DNA of 64,000 nucleotides, from positions 41,221,901 through 41,285,900 of the forward strand of contig OX637396.1 of NCBI GenBank assembly GCA_951799425.1, written 5' to 3'. The notes below the pieces were generated by a model, which saw nothing but the letters and a program-made list of their open reading frames with translations, was not told where the DNA came from and did no database searches. The DNA comes from Ilex aquifolium (taxonomy: Eukaryota > Streptophyta > Magnoliopsida > Aquifoliales > Aquifoliaceae). Made by a program: the position numbers and the translations under genes. Shown one piece after another: positions 12,701 to 24,737 of this stretch; the stretch's first letter is position 1; each line of letters starts with the position of its first letter.

Positions 12701-15700
12701 CAGAATATGTGACACACACACACACACACACACGTGTATATAGGCCTTTATACTAAATAAATCCCAAGGGTTGTAGCTTTTGGACAGGTGGTTTTCTGTG
12801 GACTCATTCAGTGTAATTTATAAACATTGTTTGTTTATTGGTGTAAGTCGCAGCTACTACAAAATATTTGAGATGGTAATTGAAAAAAGGGACATGGAAA
12901 ACTCCCAAATAATACGTCTTCTCAGTAATCAAATTGTAAGACGTTGATAATAGCAATTTTCCTGAACAGACAGGATAGAGGAAGAGTTAAGACAGCTTAT
13001 GCTACTATAACAAGCATCTACGGGTAATTTTCGCAATAGCAAAGATGGATAGAGTAGTTTAACTAGTTTTGGTCCCACTGAGGTGTAAGGTGTTTAGAGA
13101 ATAGATTGGATTCAAACTCAATCTTTGACACTGCACAATAAGGATAAAAAGGTAAAACGAGAAAACTCTAATAAACCCTAATAAACTAGGCTGCTATAAC
13201 TCCAACACCCCTAGATCAGGTTCTGTTTTCACTTATAAGGTAGAGTAGATTTGGTAGGCATGCTTGCTATCACTGGATACAAAAAGCATGATGCACTTGT
13301 CTAATCACGAGGGCATATAATATTTTGTAGTAAACTTTGCATGGGCTTAATGTATAGCGATTTTTCCTTTCCAAGGCCTGATCAAAATAGATGGATAGTT
13401 TCATCACAGGAATGTAGGTTCACATTTTCTCCTTTGAGCGACGGGCCCAGATTAATTTTTAGCATTATAATTTTGTTGGTTAGGAAAGTGCCTTTTGATT
13501 AAATGTCAAGAGCCATAGATCCAATCCAATAAAGTATGGTATAACTTATCAATATGAAAAGAACAGGAGAAGAGGTGAAAAAGCCTACAAAGTGCGCCTG
13601 TGCTAATATTATTGCTGATTCAAGTGTTATTTATATTAACACAGACCCCTTGATTTGATTAGGTTGGAACCATTCTTCTCAGTTGTGCATTCGTGTATGA
13701 CATTTTCTGGGTGTTTGTTTCCAAGTGGTGGTTTCATAAGAGTGTGATGATAGTGGTAAGCAATTCTCTTTATCTTGTTGGCCCACTGGTACCATGCATA
13801 GTTTCTCATTACCTATGCTGGCAAATGTCTAAATTTGTTGTTCTCTTCATACAGGTAGCTCGCGGTGATAGAAGTGGAGAAGATGGCATTCCAATGCTGT
13901 TGAAAATCCCGCGGTTGTTTGATCCATGGGGTGGCTATAGCATCATCGGATTTGGTGACATTATATTACCAGGATTGCTAGTAGCATTTTCTTTAAGGTT
14001 TGATGCCATATCCATACAAAATTGCACAATACCTGTTGTCTGTAGGTCTATTAAAAAGTCGCACTGTAGCCATATTCTGTGTGCTAGAATTCTTTCTCTG
14101 TTTTATGGTTGGACTCCCCCCGGTTCTAGGTAAAAAAAAGGAAAAAGAAAAAGACAAAAGATTGGGAAGTTTAGTGGAATATGAAAGGCTATAAATTTTT
14201 TTTATCCTAGTTGGTGCACCATAAGATTTCTCTTCCAGCTCTTTCTCTTGGACTTTATAATTTTTAAGTTTTACAAAATTGAATGCCATAAATATTTCGG
14301 TATGGTTCAACTAAGGTGCCTGCTGATCATAGTTTACACTGTTCTGGTTGTGAATGCTAATCATAAAATGGTTTTCCAAGTCCTGCAGGTATGATTGGCT
14401 TTCCAAGAAGAATCTTCGAGCTGGATACTTTTTGTGGGCAATGATTGCTTATGGCTTAGGTATGGAAAAATAACTATATATGATGTAGCGTGCATGTTTA
14501 AACCTTTCTGCCGTAAGTCCCATAATCCAGGGAATGGACATTATTGTTTGTGTGTAATTTGTGAACATCATTTTTTTCCCTTCCTAGTGAAAAAAATGGG
14601 CCTGCTTGATGAGAGATCCTCCCTCTCATGAATGTTTTTTTTTCCTGTGGGCGTGCGCGGGGTGGGAAAGGATCAAATTTTCGTTTTGTTCCTGTGTCTT
14701 TGGAAGCTGAAACAAAATCTGTGATAGAAATCAAAATTCATGTGAGTCGGAATGTTTAGTGATGTTTCAGAACATTTGGAATCAAAATTCTATTTTTTTC
14801 TAAAACCTTTCTTGAACATTTACTTTTGCATCCATGTTTCCAAGAAGACTGAAACTATGTATCGAAACGAAATTCTGATTAGGGGGGTTGATTGGGGGGG
14901 TGGGAAGGGTTTAATACAATATTTGCTTTTGTGTCTTCTACCCTATTTTTCTTAGGTGATGCCATGCTACATAGATACAGCTTAATGTGGTTATGTGGAG
15001 TGAAATGATCATGCCTTTCACTGAGAGACAAACTTATCCTTTTGTTTCGGTGGATTATTACATTGCTGATCTTGCAACTGTGAGCTCGCTTTATGTGCTG
15101 CCTTGAAATGCATTGCAGGTCTTCTCATCACGTATGTGGCTCTGAACTTGATGGATGGACATGGCCAACCGGCTTTGCTTTACATTGTTCCTTTCACTCT
15201 AGGTAAGTAAGTTATAAGAGCATTTGAGAAGTATCTTTACGGACTCGCACACACACACACACACAACTATGGACAAGAAGTACATTTTTGGCATGTACAT
15301 TGATGACAACCTTGTAGCATTTCTTGAATGCATTTGGCCTCGTGGTAGAGATCCCTATCATATAGGGGCTGGGAAGGGAGAACAAAAATAGAAGGTTCAC
15401 GTATGTTGAGTCCCCTGGGGAATTAATTGCTTGATCGTCTTTTCCGGCAGGAGGAATCCTTCTATCCTTCCGATCCGATTAGTTGGCCTGTCAACGAATC
15501 AAATTTTAATCATATTCCGATTTGAACCCGAACCCACTTAGTCGGATATGAATTAATATTTTTTACCGATAATTCGAACTCAAATTCAATATCTTATATT
15601 TTACGGATCTGGATTTGGATATATTTATATTCAATCGACTTGATTATGATTTGATGTGAATTATTTAAATATTTCTATATAAATATTAAAAAAAGTGATT

Positions 15701-16234
15701 ATTTAAAGGAATTTAGGTATAATTTGTTAAAATTTAGTTAATTAAGTTTTTCTATTGGATTCTGGATTGTTAACAGATTCAGATATAGACCACGGAAATA
15801 AAATCCGTCATATTATCAGTATCGGACTTTTGAAATCGGATTCGGATTAGTCAAAATCAGATCCACTTTGACAGGCCTACTGATTAGAGAACCATTTTTT
15901 AATTCCTCTTTGGAGAAGACTTGGTGCTTGAAATGGCAATGAAAATTACAGTTTTTTTGGCTCTGATGGAAAAAATTATAGCCCCATGAGGTTAAGTTAT
16001 GACTCAATGAGGCAAAGCTAAATTAACCTCATTGAGGTATAATGTGATCTGGGTATGGTACTGAAAAGTAGATGCTACATCTTCCATTCCATTCTGTTAC
16101 TAAGTGGGGGTTCAAATGCAGGCACTTTTTTGGCATTGGGAAAGAAGAGAGGTGAACTGAAGAACCTGTGGACAAGAGGAGAACCAGAGAGGCCTTGCAT
16201 GCACATCCGACTCCATACTCAACCCACTCAATAA
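6729..16234 (+). CDS. SPPL4: Signal peptide peptidase-like intramembrane aspartyl protease (SPPL3/4/5 type)
   Basis: Fourteen exons: 6729-6872, 7904-8062, 8214-8325, 9354-9473, 9656-9807, 9934-10116, 10545-10579, 11221-11383, 12515-12568, 13663-13755, 13855-13997, 14389-14459, 15119-15202, 16122-16234. They total 1626 nt and encode 541 aa, the usual length of plant SPPLs with a PA domain. Residues 1-26 form a signal peptide. The lumenal protease-associated domain follows ([24 protein letters not shown]), then nine or so membrane segments. Catalytic aspartates are in YD (D387, exon 10) and GFGD (D440, exon 11); the PAL motif is at 494-496 (exon 13). The family cleaves type II membrane proteins within the bilayer of endomembranes. 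I took the ATG at 6729; an ATG at 6724 is followed at once by TGA. Introns 8 and 13 carry transposons. Which of SPPL3, 4 or 5 is orthologous is not decided. Confidence 0.95.
11495..11606 (-). mobile_element. tRNA-derived SINE in intron 8 of the SPPL gene
   Basis: A 112 bp insertion flanked by a perfect 17 bp direct repeat, TTCCTGTAGTGTCCTCT, at 11478-11494 and 11607-11623. On the minus strand it has an A-box-like TGGTCCAATGG, a B-box-like GGTTCAAGCCC about 50 bp later, and a 3' A-rich tail seen as T runs at 11495-11520. RNA polymerase III boxes, an A tail and a long target-site duplication together define a SINE. The perfect duplication suggests a recent insertion. Confidence 0.88.
15483..15879. 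mobile_element. Non-autonomous hAT-type element in intron 13 of the SPPL gene
   Basis: A 397 bp element with terminal inverted repeats: TTGGCCTGTCAA on the left and, read inward from the right, TAGGCCTGTCAAA. It is bounded by 8 bp direct repeats, CCGATTAG at 15475-15482 and CTGATTAG at 15880-15887, with one mismatch. It has no coding capacity. The 8 bp duplication and the terminal sequence fit the hAT superfamily. Confidence 0.75.
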
Positions 16235-16263
16235 ATCAAACCATGCAAAAATAGTATTCATAG

Positions 16264-16325
16264 GTCACTCTGGTAGGCTACCCTGCTTAGGTTAGTCACT
16301 CTGGTAGGCTACCCTGCTTAGGTTA
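16264..16325 (+). repeat. 31 bp unit repeated twice in the SPPL 3' UTR region
   Basis: The unit beginning GTCACTCTGGTAGGCTACCC occurs at 16264-16294 and again, identical, at 16295-16325. This is a recent tandem duplication just past the SPPL stop codon. Confidence 0.9.
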
Positions 16326-17012
16326 GACTAGTGTTTGGAAATGTAGTGATGTAATTTATGAAGTAAAACTCACTTTCTGTTGCTAATAGAAGAATATACC
16401 AAGTTCTTGTATGTACGACAAGTAATGACATGTCTATCAAATGTTTTACAGAAGTTTGCTTAGGTGGTTGGATTAGTGGGTCGCTCTAGAGAAGGAAAAA
16501 AAAAGATGGAACCCACTTATCCAACAACCATATTCACTAAGGTAAATAAGATTGGACAAAAGACTTGGCAAGAGTAACATGTTGTACTATAGGGCTCAAG
16601 GGAGCAAAGCTCACCCTTAGCACTTGATTCACTTGCTGCTGGTTGACTTCACTGCTTAATCTACGGCTGTTTTCTAACATCCTTAGCTTGGCCTCCACCA
16701 CTCATCTGATCCCACAAAAAAAGATGATCACAATATTCGGAGTTTAGCCACCACTCAGTGACAGTGAGTATTACTGTAGCAAAGCCAACAGGAAGATCAA
16801 TCACGGGGTTCAATCTAGGCTGCCAACCAGGATTCAAGGGGAAGATATTCGCGAAGAAATCTGATTCCATAATCAAGGTTGAGACAGACCTTATGTTTAC
16901 TTCACGATAGTCTTTGCTCGACATTGTCAAGGGATACTATCTATCCAAATAGATTTGAAACTAACATTCTATCCCATATATCAGAGATATACGGTTTGCA
17001 ATTCTAGGGGAG

Positions 17013-17188
17013 CCGCATAAATAGACCAATCCAAACTCGACCAACAGCATAATATACAATTTAAATACGATACGAGTCCAATGATATAAAGAAAAAAAAT
17101 CCGCATAAATAGACCAACCCAAACTCGACCAACACCATAATATATAATTTAAATACGATACAAGTCCAATGATATAAAGAAATAAATT
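17013..17188. repeat. 88 bp tandem duplication
   Basis: The unit starting CCGCATAAATAGACCAA at 17013-17100 is repeated at 17101-17188 with only a few substitutions. It has no coding content. Confidence 0.88.
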
Positions 17189-17580
17189 TTGACATGACTC
17201 ATCATTCTACTCCACAAATTGCAAATTCAGCAAAATGAATCAATCACAAAATACCAACTATGAGAGGTATAGCAGATTTAACTTTGTGGAGGCCTTTAGA
17301 GGAGAGATTCAACTAAGCAAAAGATTAAAGAAAACTTGCAAATCCGCTAAAAGAATCGTGCAATTGTGGGTGGGTGGGTGTGACTTCTTCAATCTTCGTC
17401 AAGCATACTAACATTCCTGCTCTTATATATAAAAAACCCACCACCGAAACAATAGCAGCATAACAAGCAAGTATTAACATGTTCGGTTTCTTGCCACGAG
17501 AAAAATAGATCATTCACACTAAGAAGCAAACTAGAATATCACAATCTCTACCATTCTCTCTTTGGTTTTCTGTCATCATC

Positions 17581-19617
17581 TTAACGATCTGTTGAAGTTC
17601 TGCTGCCGATAAAGGAACCCCGTCGGTGTCCGCCCACAATGACATCTTTCAATCGAGATAAGGGGCTCAGCAGCTTGCTCATCCTCTGTCAATATGGAAA
17701 AGAAATAACAAGGTTACTAAACAGTGAGCTGAACACAGGTCCCCAATAACAGAGCTTAAAACGTCTTACCATCATTATCACTGCAAGGAGACATAATCAG
17801 GTAGATACCAAATCCTAGCTTTGGCTTAGGTTTAAGCTACAGTCAGTTGAAAACATTGAGTAGATGCATTTAATTCACTAGAAAAATTTCTATAGGCACG
17901 TCTCCATGTTATAACATGTACTCGATTCTTCTCCAAAACCAATGGAACAAAGCCTTTCAACTGGTCTAATTGCCTTAACAACCATGTTTAGTGTGGCAGT
18001 CTCCTGTCTTTGTATGAGGGTGTCCTCCTCAATCAGGAAACGGGCAAGGGAGGACGCCACTTCTCCTACACCTGTTCGCCCGAATTAGAAAGGTTTTCAA
18101 GGAATTGCCAATAGTTGCGGAAGTGGAAAAACCTGTTTTTTCTTATTATGTAGAAAATACTCCTTTGGACCTAGTTTGTACATTATATGTAGAAATCCAT
18201 TGGGCTAGCTTTCTTGTGATTTCTATAAAGAACATATTGATGTCAAACAATTATTTTTTGTTGGATTTAACAAGATTTTTCCTATATGAAGACACATTAG
18301 GGCTGGTAATGGGCAGTGCCAATCCCCAGAAAGCAGTTTGAGTACCAGGCCAAAACCCAAAACATCAGGCCAGACTCTCCTGGACCAACCCATGGGCCAC
18401 TATTTCACGATCAAAAGCAAGCTAGAGGCAATTCATGATTTCATCAGGCAACAAATTGTCCTATATTATAGCATATCCAAATTTAGATTCCTATTCGTGA
18501 ATACAAAGTTTCACACATTCTCATTATAAATCCTTGCCACAAAAGAAACTGATACTTAAGAGGCAGATTTTGCTGCTTGACATACAAAATGGGCTTTCTA
18601 TTGCTTAAATAATGATCAAAGAGGAGGAGATAGTTCTGAAATTACTATGCACCAATATATATCATCAACAACAGCACAAATTTCTATAATTAGACAGCGA
18701 CGCAATATGCTAGCATGAAAATAATTCACTTTTTTGGTGGATCATCAGGAACAAATTACCTCATCATTGACGGCAAACTGCCACTTAAGTTGCAAAACCT
18801 GCCATCTTTCTTGCTGCCAGTGCTGCCCAAGAATTACAAGGCCCATCACAGCTGCAGCAATGAAAATAGACCAAAATGCATTTGCTTCTTTAGCACGAGT
18901 ATACAAAGAAGCAGCTCGCCTTTTCCACCAAGCTTCACAAGGTAGGTCAGGTCCATCATATTTATCTTCATCTCTACGCTTTGGCAACTGTGAGATGTCC
19001 GAATCTAAGCCTTGGTCTGGAGATTCAATTGGTCCAGTAATTCCTAAGTTCTCCTCAACTGTGGCTGATCCACCCATAGATGCTTCACTGTGGTAGGAAC
19101 TATAGGAACTAAACGTGGTAGTACTGTAAATACCCTGCTCTTTGTCCCCCAAATTCAATCCAGTCAGGGTCGTGCCTTCTTCGAAGTTTGTACCACTGAT
19201 GGATAACTTATTACCCTTCTCATCAAAAAACTGAATTCCTGGAAATTCATCTGACATACTCATGCCTTTAATATTCCAATTTTCTTCAGTCTTTGTACTT
19301 GAGATACCCCCTTCCTCTGCAACTATTTCAGAAACAGGACCTTCAACTCCCTGTTCCACATAAATCTCCGACTGTTCAGGTTCTAATGGCAAATTTTCAT
19401 GCTGACTTGGCGGAAAAACAAAATGACCAGACATAAACATTGCATGTGAAGTTTCAGCTTCATCTTCTCTGACTGCATTACCCGTTTCATCTTCATTTAA
19501 TCCAACCTCTTTTGGACCAGGACCAGGAGCAGCAGCATATGTTGATGCCGAGAGTGACACTACTTCCCACCCATTTCCACGGGAAGTAGTTTCCTCTTTT
19601 TCCTCATTATCTGCCAT
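17581..19617 (-). CDS. ATI1: ATG8-interacting protein (ATI1/ATI2 family)
   Basis: Two coding exons, 19617-18760 and 17685-17581, joined in phase 0, give 320 aa. The N-terminal pattern (RGNGWEVVSLSAST and HFVFPPSQHENLP) and the C-terminal SRLKDVIVGGHRRGSF are typical of plant ATI proteins. These bind ATG8 and act in selective autophagy of ER and plastid cargo. Candidate ATG8-interacting motifs are WEVV (17-20) and FPGI (125-128). A single membrane segment lies at about 248-264, after a long acidic, disordered region. The frame is open for 27 codons upstream of this ATG, but that part crosses a splice acceptor (TTTCCTAG at about 19653-19660) and belongs to the 5' UTR and intron. A 5' UTR exon ends at 20693. 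ATI1 and ATI2 cannot be told apart here. Confidence 0.92.
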
Positions 19618-20692
19618 CCACCTGTTCAAAGTTTCCCAGCCTTCACATTCACCTAGGAAACACAGAAAAACAGATAGAAGGAAAAACAATAAAAACATGC
19701 TTAGAAAGGCCAGCGTAGAAACTGGAAATAAAAAAACTATTAACAGAATTCTCCTTTAGTATAACTCACAAGAATAATTCACTAGACCTACAGATGAAGG
19801 AATTCTATGAATTCCCTGATCATTGTATGGTGATCTCTCATTTATACAATTTGCTGCCACTATAAGGATATCCAGGTCAAATTTCCAGGAACTGTTTAGT
19901 ATTTTTCAGTTGAACTAGATAAGAAGTAAAATATATTTTTAAGTCCATATGCTCATAGTACATACTGGCAAACTTCCATTTTTTTCCCCACGACTCAATT
20001 AAATTAACACCAAAAAGAAAAATGCTCAGGATTGAGCTGGAAATATATATCCAAATTGTGAATTCCTCACAACCTTCCATGAAGCAGGGTAAGTAAAATC
20101 TCCACTCCAATGAGCCTTAATACAACTGCTTAGCAGTTTCTTTTTTCCCCCTTTTTTTTTTTCCGGTTTTTCACTTTACTTTCTACAAATTAATACGACA
20201 TGAAACACCAAATTCATCTCCCTTTCTACCTTTTTTTTTACCTGTTTTCTCAGAAACCAAACAGAACAATAACAACTACATAAGCCACGATCTCTTCCTC
20301 TTCCAAACACTTCCAAACTAGACCAACAATTATTCAAACTATCCAACGACTACAACTCACATCACTCAAACAAAATCGATGGAAACTATATCAAAAAAAT
20401 CGCAACAACACACACCCTGCGAATACTCAAACAGCACATATATGTATTTATCATATATCACAATCAATTCAACTAAAACTCATATTGAATAAACCCTAAC
20501 AATCCTACAAAAAAATACATACGCAAACATGTCTACACAAGGACATAAAGATCCAAACAACACATCACAAAACTGATTCATCAAAAGAACAATTGAACTA
20601 TTAGACGCCGATTACAGTCAACTATTATTAATCAGATCCTTCTCTCAATAAAATGTAAACTATGGAACAATCTATAATTATCTAACACTTAC

Positions 20693-20810
20693 AGAAATTT
20701 ATCCAAATAGATCAGAGACTATAACGCAGCTCCCGGTGATCTAGATTGAGAGGAACTGTCTCGGGAACGAGAGAGAGAGACAGAAAGAGGGGGGAAGGGG
20801 CTTTATAATA
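20693..20810 (-). promoter_or_regulatory. Core promoter and 5' UTR exon of the ATI gene
   Basis: On the minus strand a TATA-like TATTATAAAG lies at 20801-20810, followed by a CT-rich leader and a splice donor, TTTCT|GTAAGTG, at 20693/20692. The matching acceptor is near 19653, so the first intron is about 1.04 kb and lies wholly in the 5' UTR. Such leader introns often raise expression in plants. Confidence 0.55.
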
Positions 20811-20819
20811 CATAATGAG

Positions 20820-22090
20820 ATTTCGGGTGAACAGATAAAGGAACCTGGGTGGCCGGTGAAGGTGCGGTATTACAGGCTGTGGCAGGTTGACGGCGTCGTT
20901 TAGTGGGATAATATCTGCGTTTCTGTACGGTGGGATGAGCAATTCCCGGTTGTTTCGGTTGCGTGTAGGGAGAGAGAGAGAGAAGTATTTATTGGTACGC
21001 GATGTACTGTTGTTGGCGTAGACTTGCGAGCGCCCCTGTTTTTTTTTTTTTTTCAATGGTTAGCTTGACGCAACCAACTTATTCATATTTTAATTAATTT
21101 TTTTTTTAATTCGATCAAAAATAAGTCATCTAACTTACATTTCCATAAACATTATTTTATTGTAATATGATTTTATTATAACAATTAAATTAACACTAAA
21201 TTCTAATATTATAATTAATCAAAGAAATATAATAAATTATGTTAATAAATTAGATCAAAATAATATTGCCCTACAAACAAATTGATAAAGTGAATCTAAT
21301 TTTTTTTACATAGACCGGTTATTATCTTACACGAAAGATACTTAATGGAATGAGTGAGGTTCACTATGTCTGTTGTTAAATTATCATCGAACAGTTACAT
21401 CACATGACAATAATAATATGATGTAACTATTACACGGTGTTGATTTTTTTTTTTTTTGGTGGTTCGAAAAATATGGGAAGGTTGAAATTGATCCGCCCAC
21501 AAAAAATGTTAAATGATCCGAATAATTTGAATTCGATTCAAACTAGATTGCACTTTGTTTTTCAAACTTGTTTAAATTATGAAATAAATTAAATTTATTT
21601 ATATTTCATATTTTATTTTGTAAACGAGCCAAATTTAAATAACATTTGGGCATAGTTGGCTTGAATAAGTTCCTGATTCTCTAAATATTTTCTAAATATT
21701 TTTTAGAGAATTTAAGCTTGTGGAATTAATTTCATTGTTGATTACATATTTTATGGTAGGTTGTTTTGGCTTTATTTGGAAAAAAATAAATTATTGAAAA
21801 ATTGAGGTTAATTTTAGCTTGAATGCGTATAAGTTTCTCTTGAGCTGAGATTGAATTAGCACTTGGTAGCTCTAAAGGTCCATTGGGTTAACCTCTCGAA
21901 GAGAGAGCCCAAAGTGGTTTTCCGGGTCGGTCACAAATCTGTTTGGCAGCTGCGAATGGAGACGTGGCATGTTATCATTGGCTACAACGCGACACCTACT
22001 TGGACTGTATTTGCTTTGGCGGGTAGCCCTCGGAAGTCTGAACATAATCTACAGAGAGAGGCTGTACGCAAATTGTGTGATTTTGTGTGC
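20820..22090. other. Intergenic region between the divergent ATI and HAD genes
   Basis: AT-rich sequence with no supportable exon. A short palindromic stretch (GTTACATCA ... TGATGTAAC) lies at about 21392-21433. The frame at 21863-22132 is continuous with the HAD start but is treated as 5' UTR. Confidence 0.5.
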
Positions 22091-22091
22091 G

Positions 22092-22092
22092 T

Positions 22093-22132
<40 letters not shown>
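22092..22132 (+). repeat. (GT)n(GA)n microsatellite in the HAD gene leader
   Basis: About 11 GT units pass directly into 9 GA units and end at the start codon. The tract forms the immediate 5' UTR, where length changes could alter the leader. Confidence 0.9.
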
Positions 22133-22133
<1 letters not shown>

Positions 22134-24737
22134 TGGGGGATCTGTATGCGTTGGACTTTGATGGAGTGCTCTGTGATAGCTGTGGAGAAAGCTCTCTCTC
22201 TGCTGTTAAGGTCGTCTTCTACTCAATTTCTCCTATATTTCAACCTATATATATTTGAGGGTTTGACTGAATGCTTACAATATATAGGCTGCTAAAGTGA
22301 GGTGGCCTGCTCTATTCGATGGTGTAGATTCAGCGATGGAGGATTGGGTTGTTGATCAGATGTACATCGTAAGCTTACTCTAAATTTCTCGTTTATTGAC
22401 ACGGTTTCTCTAAATATGATTATGAAAATTGACTTTTCACCTAATAGTTTCCGAAATTCTCTATAATTAAGTATTTTGAATTCGAAAAAAGAAACACAAG
22501 AAAATGAAATTGAAATCTATTGCTATTTATGGGAATCTGGTAGGATATATCTGTGCTGTTATAATTCATTCTACAATACCGAAGAAAAAATTTTCATTTT
22601 ACAGGCATAGCTCAATAATGTTGGTTGAAAGTGATTACTCAAATTCTAATTATCATGTCTTGTATAACTGTCTTTTTAGTTCTAATTCCCATTGGAAAAA
22701 AAATGATTTGGGTGTGAATACCACTACAAACTGGATTTGAGTTTTTTCCTTTTTGAAGTTTCTTTATCCCGCGTGTTTTCAGAAATTTTTGAGATTGTTC
22801 TTTATAATTGGCACAGTATGATGCACAGGAATTCAAAATCCATGGAACTGTGGAAGGCACTTCATGAAGTGAAACATAATATATTAACAATTGGAGTTAT
22901 TATGTAGTCGGACTCTATTATAGATTTCTGACCACATTCTCCATAGGGCCCTCTTATCTCGGATATCTTGCATTTTGAGAAAATTCTCAAGTGAATTGCC
23001 TTATGGAAATGATCAAATTCTCAAAATGTGGCAGGTGCGACCTGTGGTGGAAACTGGATATGAAAATTTACTATTGGTGAGGTTGCTCTTGGAAATGAAA
23101 ATTCCATCTATTTCCAAGTCTTCGGTGGGTATATATATTAGCAGAAGCTTTTAACTTATGTTGATTAAAAGGAAAACTACTTATATCAACTAGATTTTTA
23201 TCCCTAGCTCTCTTCTGCACCAGGATGTTACTAATACTACCACAAAAAAAAGAGGGCAGTGAAATTTCTAATTCTCTTGCCTAGAAAATGGTCCGGATCT
23301 GATGACTATGGTTTAATGTGCAAGGTTGCAGAGGGACTCACAGTTGAGGGGATATTAGAGAATTGGTCAAAGATAAAACCTGTGATTATGAAAGAATGGG
23401 ATGAGAGAAGGGATGTTCTAGTTGATCTTTTTGGAAAGGTCAGGGATGAATGGATGGAGAAAGACTTGGCTACTTGGATTGGTGCAAACAGGTAAATTAT
23501 CTTAACTATGCTTATGGATGCACTCAAAATTTGCAGACTTCTGATGCTCCTACTAAACACTTGATGCATTTTTACTGAATCCAAAACTTTCTATTATCAT
23601 ATGATTTGTGACATTGCTTGGGTCTTAGTACAGGGTCTTGGCTAAAAAACGATTCCATGTATCTTATTGACTCAAAGAATGAATTCAACTATTAATCAGG
23701 ACATGGTTGCCCTGCAGATTTTATCCAGGTGTTTCTGATGCCCTTAAATTTGCTAGCTCAAGGATATATATAGTCACCACAAAACAGGTGTGTTGTTTGA
23801 ATTCTTATGTTTGAAGGAAGTTTGATTCCAGTGAAGAAATTACGGGGAGAGAGCAAGTGCAGAGACAGAGAGTGGAGGAGAGAGAATATTGATCCTAGTT
23901 GGGAGAATCCTATCATGAAAATTTCAATTTTTTCCTATCACAAGAAAGTAACTGATAAACGGATATGTCTGTGCTTGATGGATGTGAATTTTTAATCATT
24001 TAGCTGCAATGGTAATATTTAATAACTTTTCTTTGTTCCCCTCTTCCCCAATTCCCCATTTCAGAGCCATTTTGCTGATGCATTACTTCGAGAGATTGCA
24101 GGAGTAACTATAGCACCTGAAAGAATCTACGGTCTGGGAACTGGGTGAGTACATTTTTACTTGCTGTGGTAGATAAGTGGAAACTACAACTCTGCCTGTA
24201 AAACAAATTTGTTTTTTAATATTGGAAAATCCCTTCAGTCCCAAAGTGGAAGTGCTGAAGCAGCTACAAAAGAAACCAGAACTTCAGGGCCTGACTTTAC
24301 AGTACGTTCTTTGCTGCTCTCTAGAATTGTAAAAACAGTCTGTTCTTTGCACTTTGGCCGTTTGTTGCAGCCCATCGCGATTTGTTGTGGAAAACAAAAT
24401 CTGGGAAAAAAATTGACCTCTCAATTTTGACCAGCTTTGTAGAAGATCGGCTTGCCACCCTGAAGAATGTTATCAAAGAGTCTGAATTGGACAAATGGAA
24501 TTTGTACTTAGGTAATTTATTCTCATTCTTCGCTTCTCCCCTAAATGTGCATCCTATTTATTCCCTTTGGTTTTTCTCCCTCCTTATTGTTGTGGTATGT
24601 TTGGTTTGGTTGCTGATCCGGGTTTCTTTGAAGCAGGGGACTGGGGATATAACACTCAGAAAGAGAGAGCAGAAGCTGCTAACATTCCCAGAATTCGCCT
24701 TCTTGGGCTATCTGATTTTAGTAAGAAGCTGAAATGA
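22133..24737 (+). CDS. HAD-superfamily hydrolase-like protein
   Basis: Nine exons: 22133-22210, 22288-22368, 23035-23124, 23325-23491, 23718-23787, 24065-24144, 24239-24301, 24435-24511, 24637-24737. They total 807 nt and encode 268 aa, with all phases closing. HAD motif I is LDFDGVLCDS, with nucleophile D8 and acid D10. Motif II is IVTTKQ (T159). Motif IV is HFVEDR (E213-D214). A mostly helical cap lies between motifs I and II. It resembles a conserved plant protein annotated only as haloacid dehalogenase-like; the substrate is unknown. Two acceptors were chosen on phase and family pattern: 23325, since the open sequence just before it cannot join exon 3 in frame, and 24435, since the earlier CAG at about 24370 leads to a stop. 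No signal peptide is visible, so the protein is probably cytosolic. Confidence 0.9.

Larger units (their letters stand above)
16235..17580. other. Convergent gap between the SPPL and ATI genes
   Basis: Holds the two 3' UTRs and little else. It contains a 31 bp tandem duplication at 16264-16325 and an 88 bp tandem duplication at 17013-17188. A minus-strand frame of 89 codons at 16661-16930 shows no domain I recognise and is not called as a gene. Confidence 0.5.

Noticed and set aside
16661..16930. 89-codon minus-strand frame between SPPL and ATI
   Set aside because: No recognisable domain, no promoter, and it sits in the 3' flank of two convergent genes.
18296..18345. TAGGGCTGGTAATGGGC, a possible hAT terminus in the ATI intron
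   Set aside because: No matching inverted end or 8 bp duplication was found within about 1 kb.
19618..19698. N-terminal hydrophobic extension of the ATI protein (FLLFFLLSVFLCFLG)
   Set aside because: It looks like a signal peptide but spans a polypyrimidine tract and splice acceptor, so it is intron and UTR.
20712..21056. 114-codon minus-strand frame
   Set aside because: It lies over the ATI promoter, TATA box and CT-rich leader and has no domain; it is open by chance.
21863..22132. In-frame 90-codon extension upstream of the HAD start codon
   Set aside because: It runs through a GT/GA microsatellite (VCVCVCVREREREM) and lacks the look of the family, whose members start close to LYALDFDG. 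It is treated as 5' UTR.
24370..24434. Earlier splice acceptor for HAD exon 8
   Set aside because: Using the CAG at about 24370 gives a stop after some 15 codons; the acceptor at 24434 restores HFVEDR in phase.
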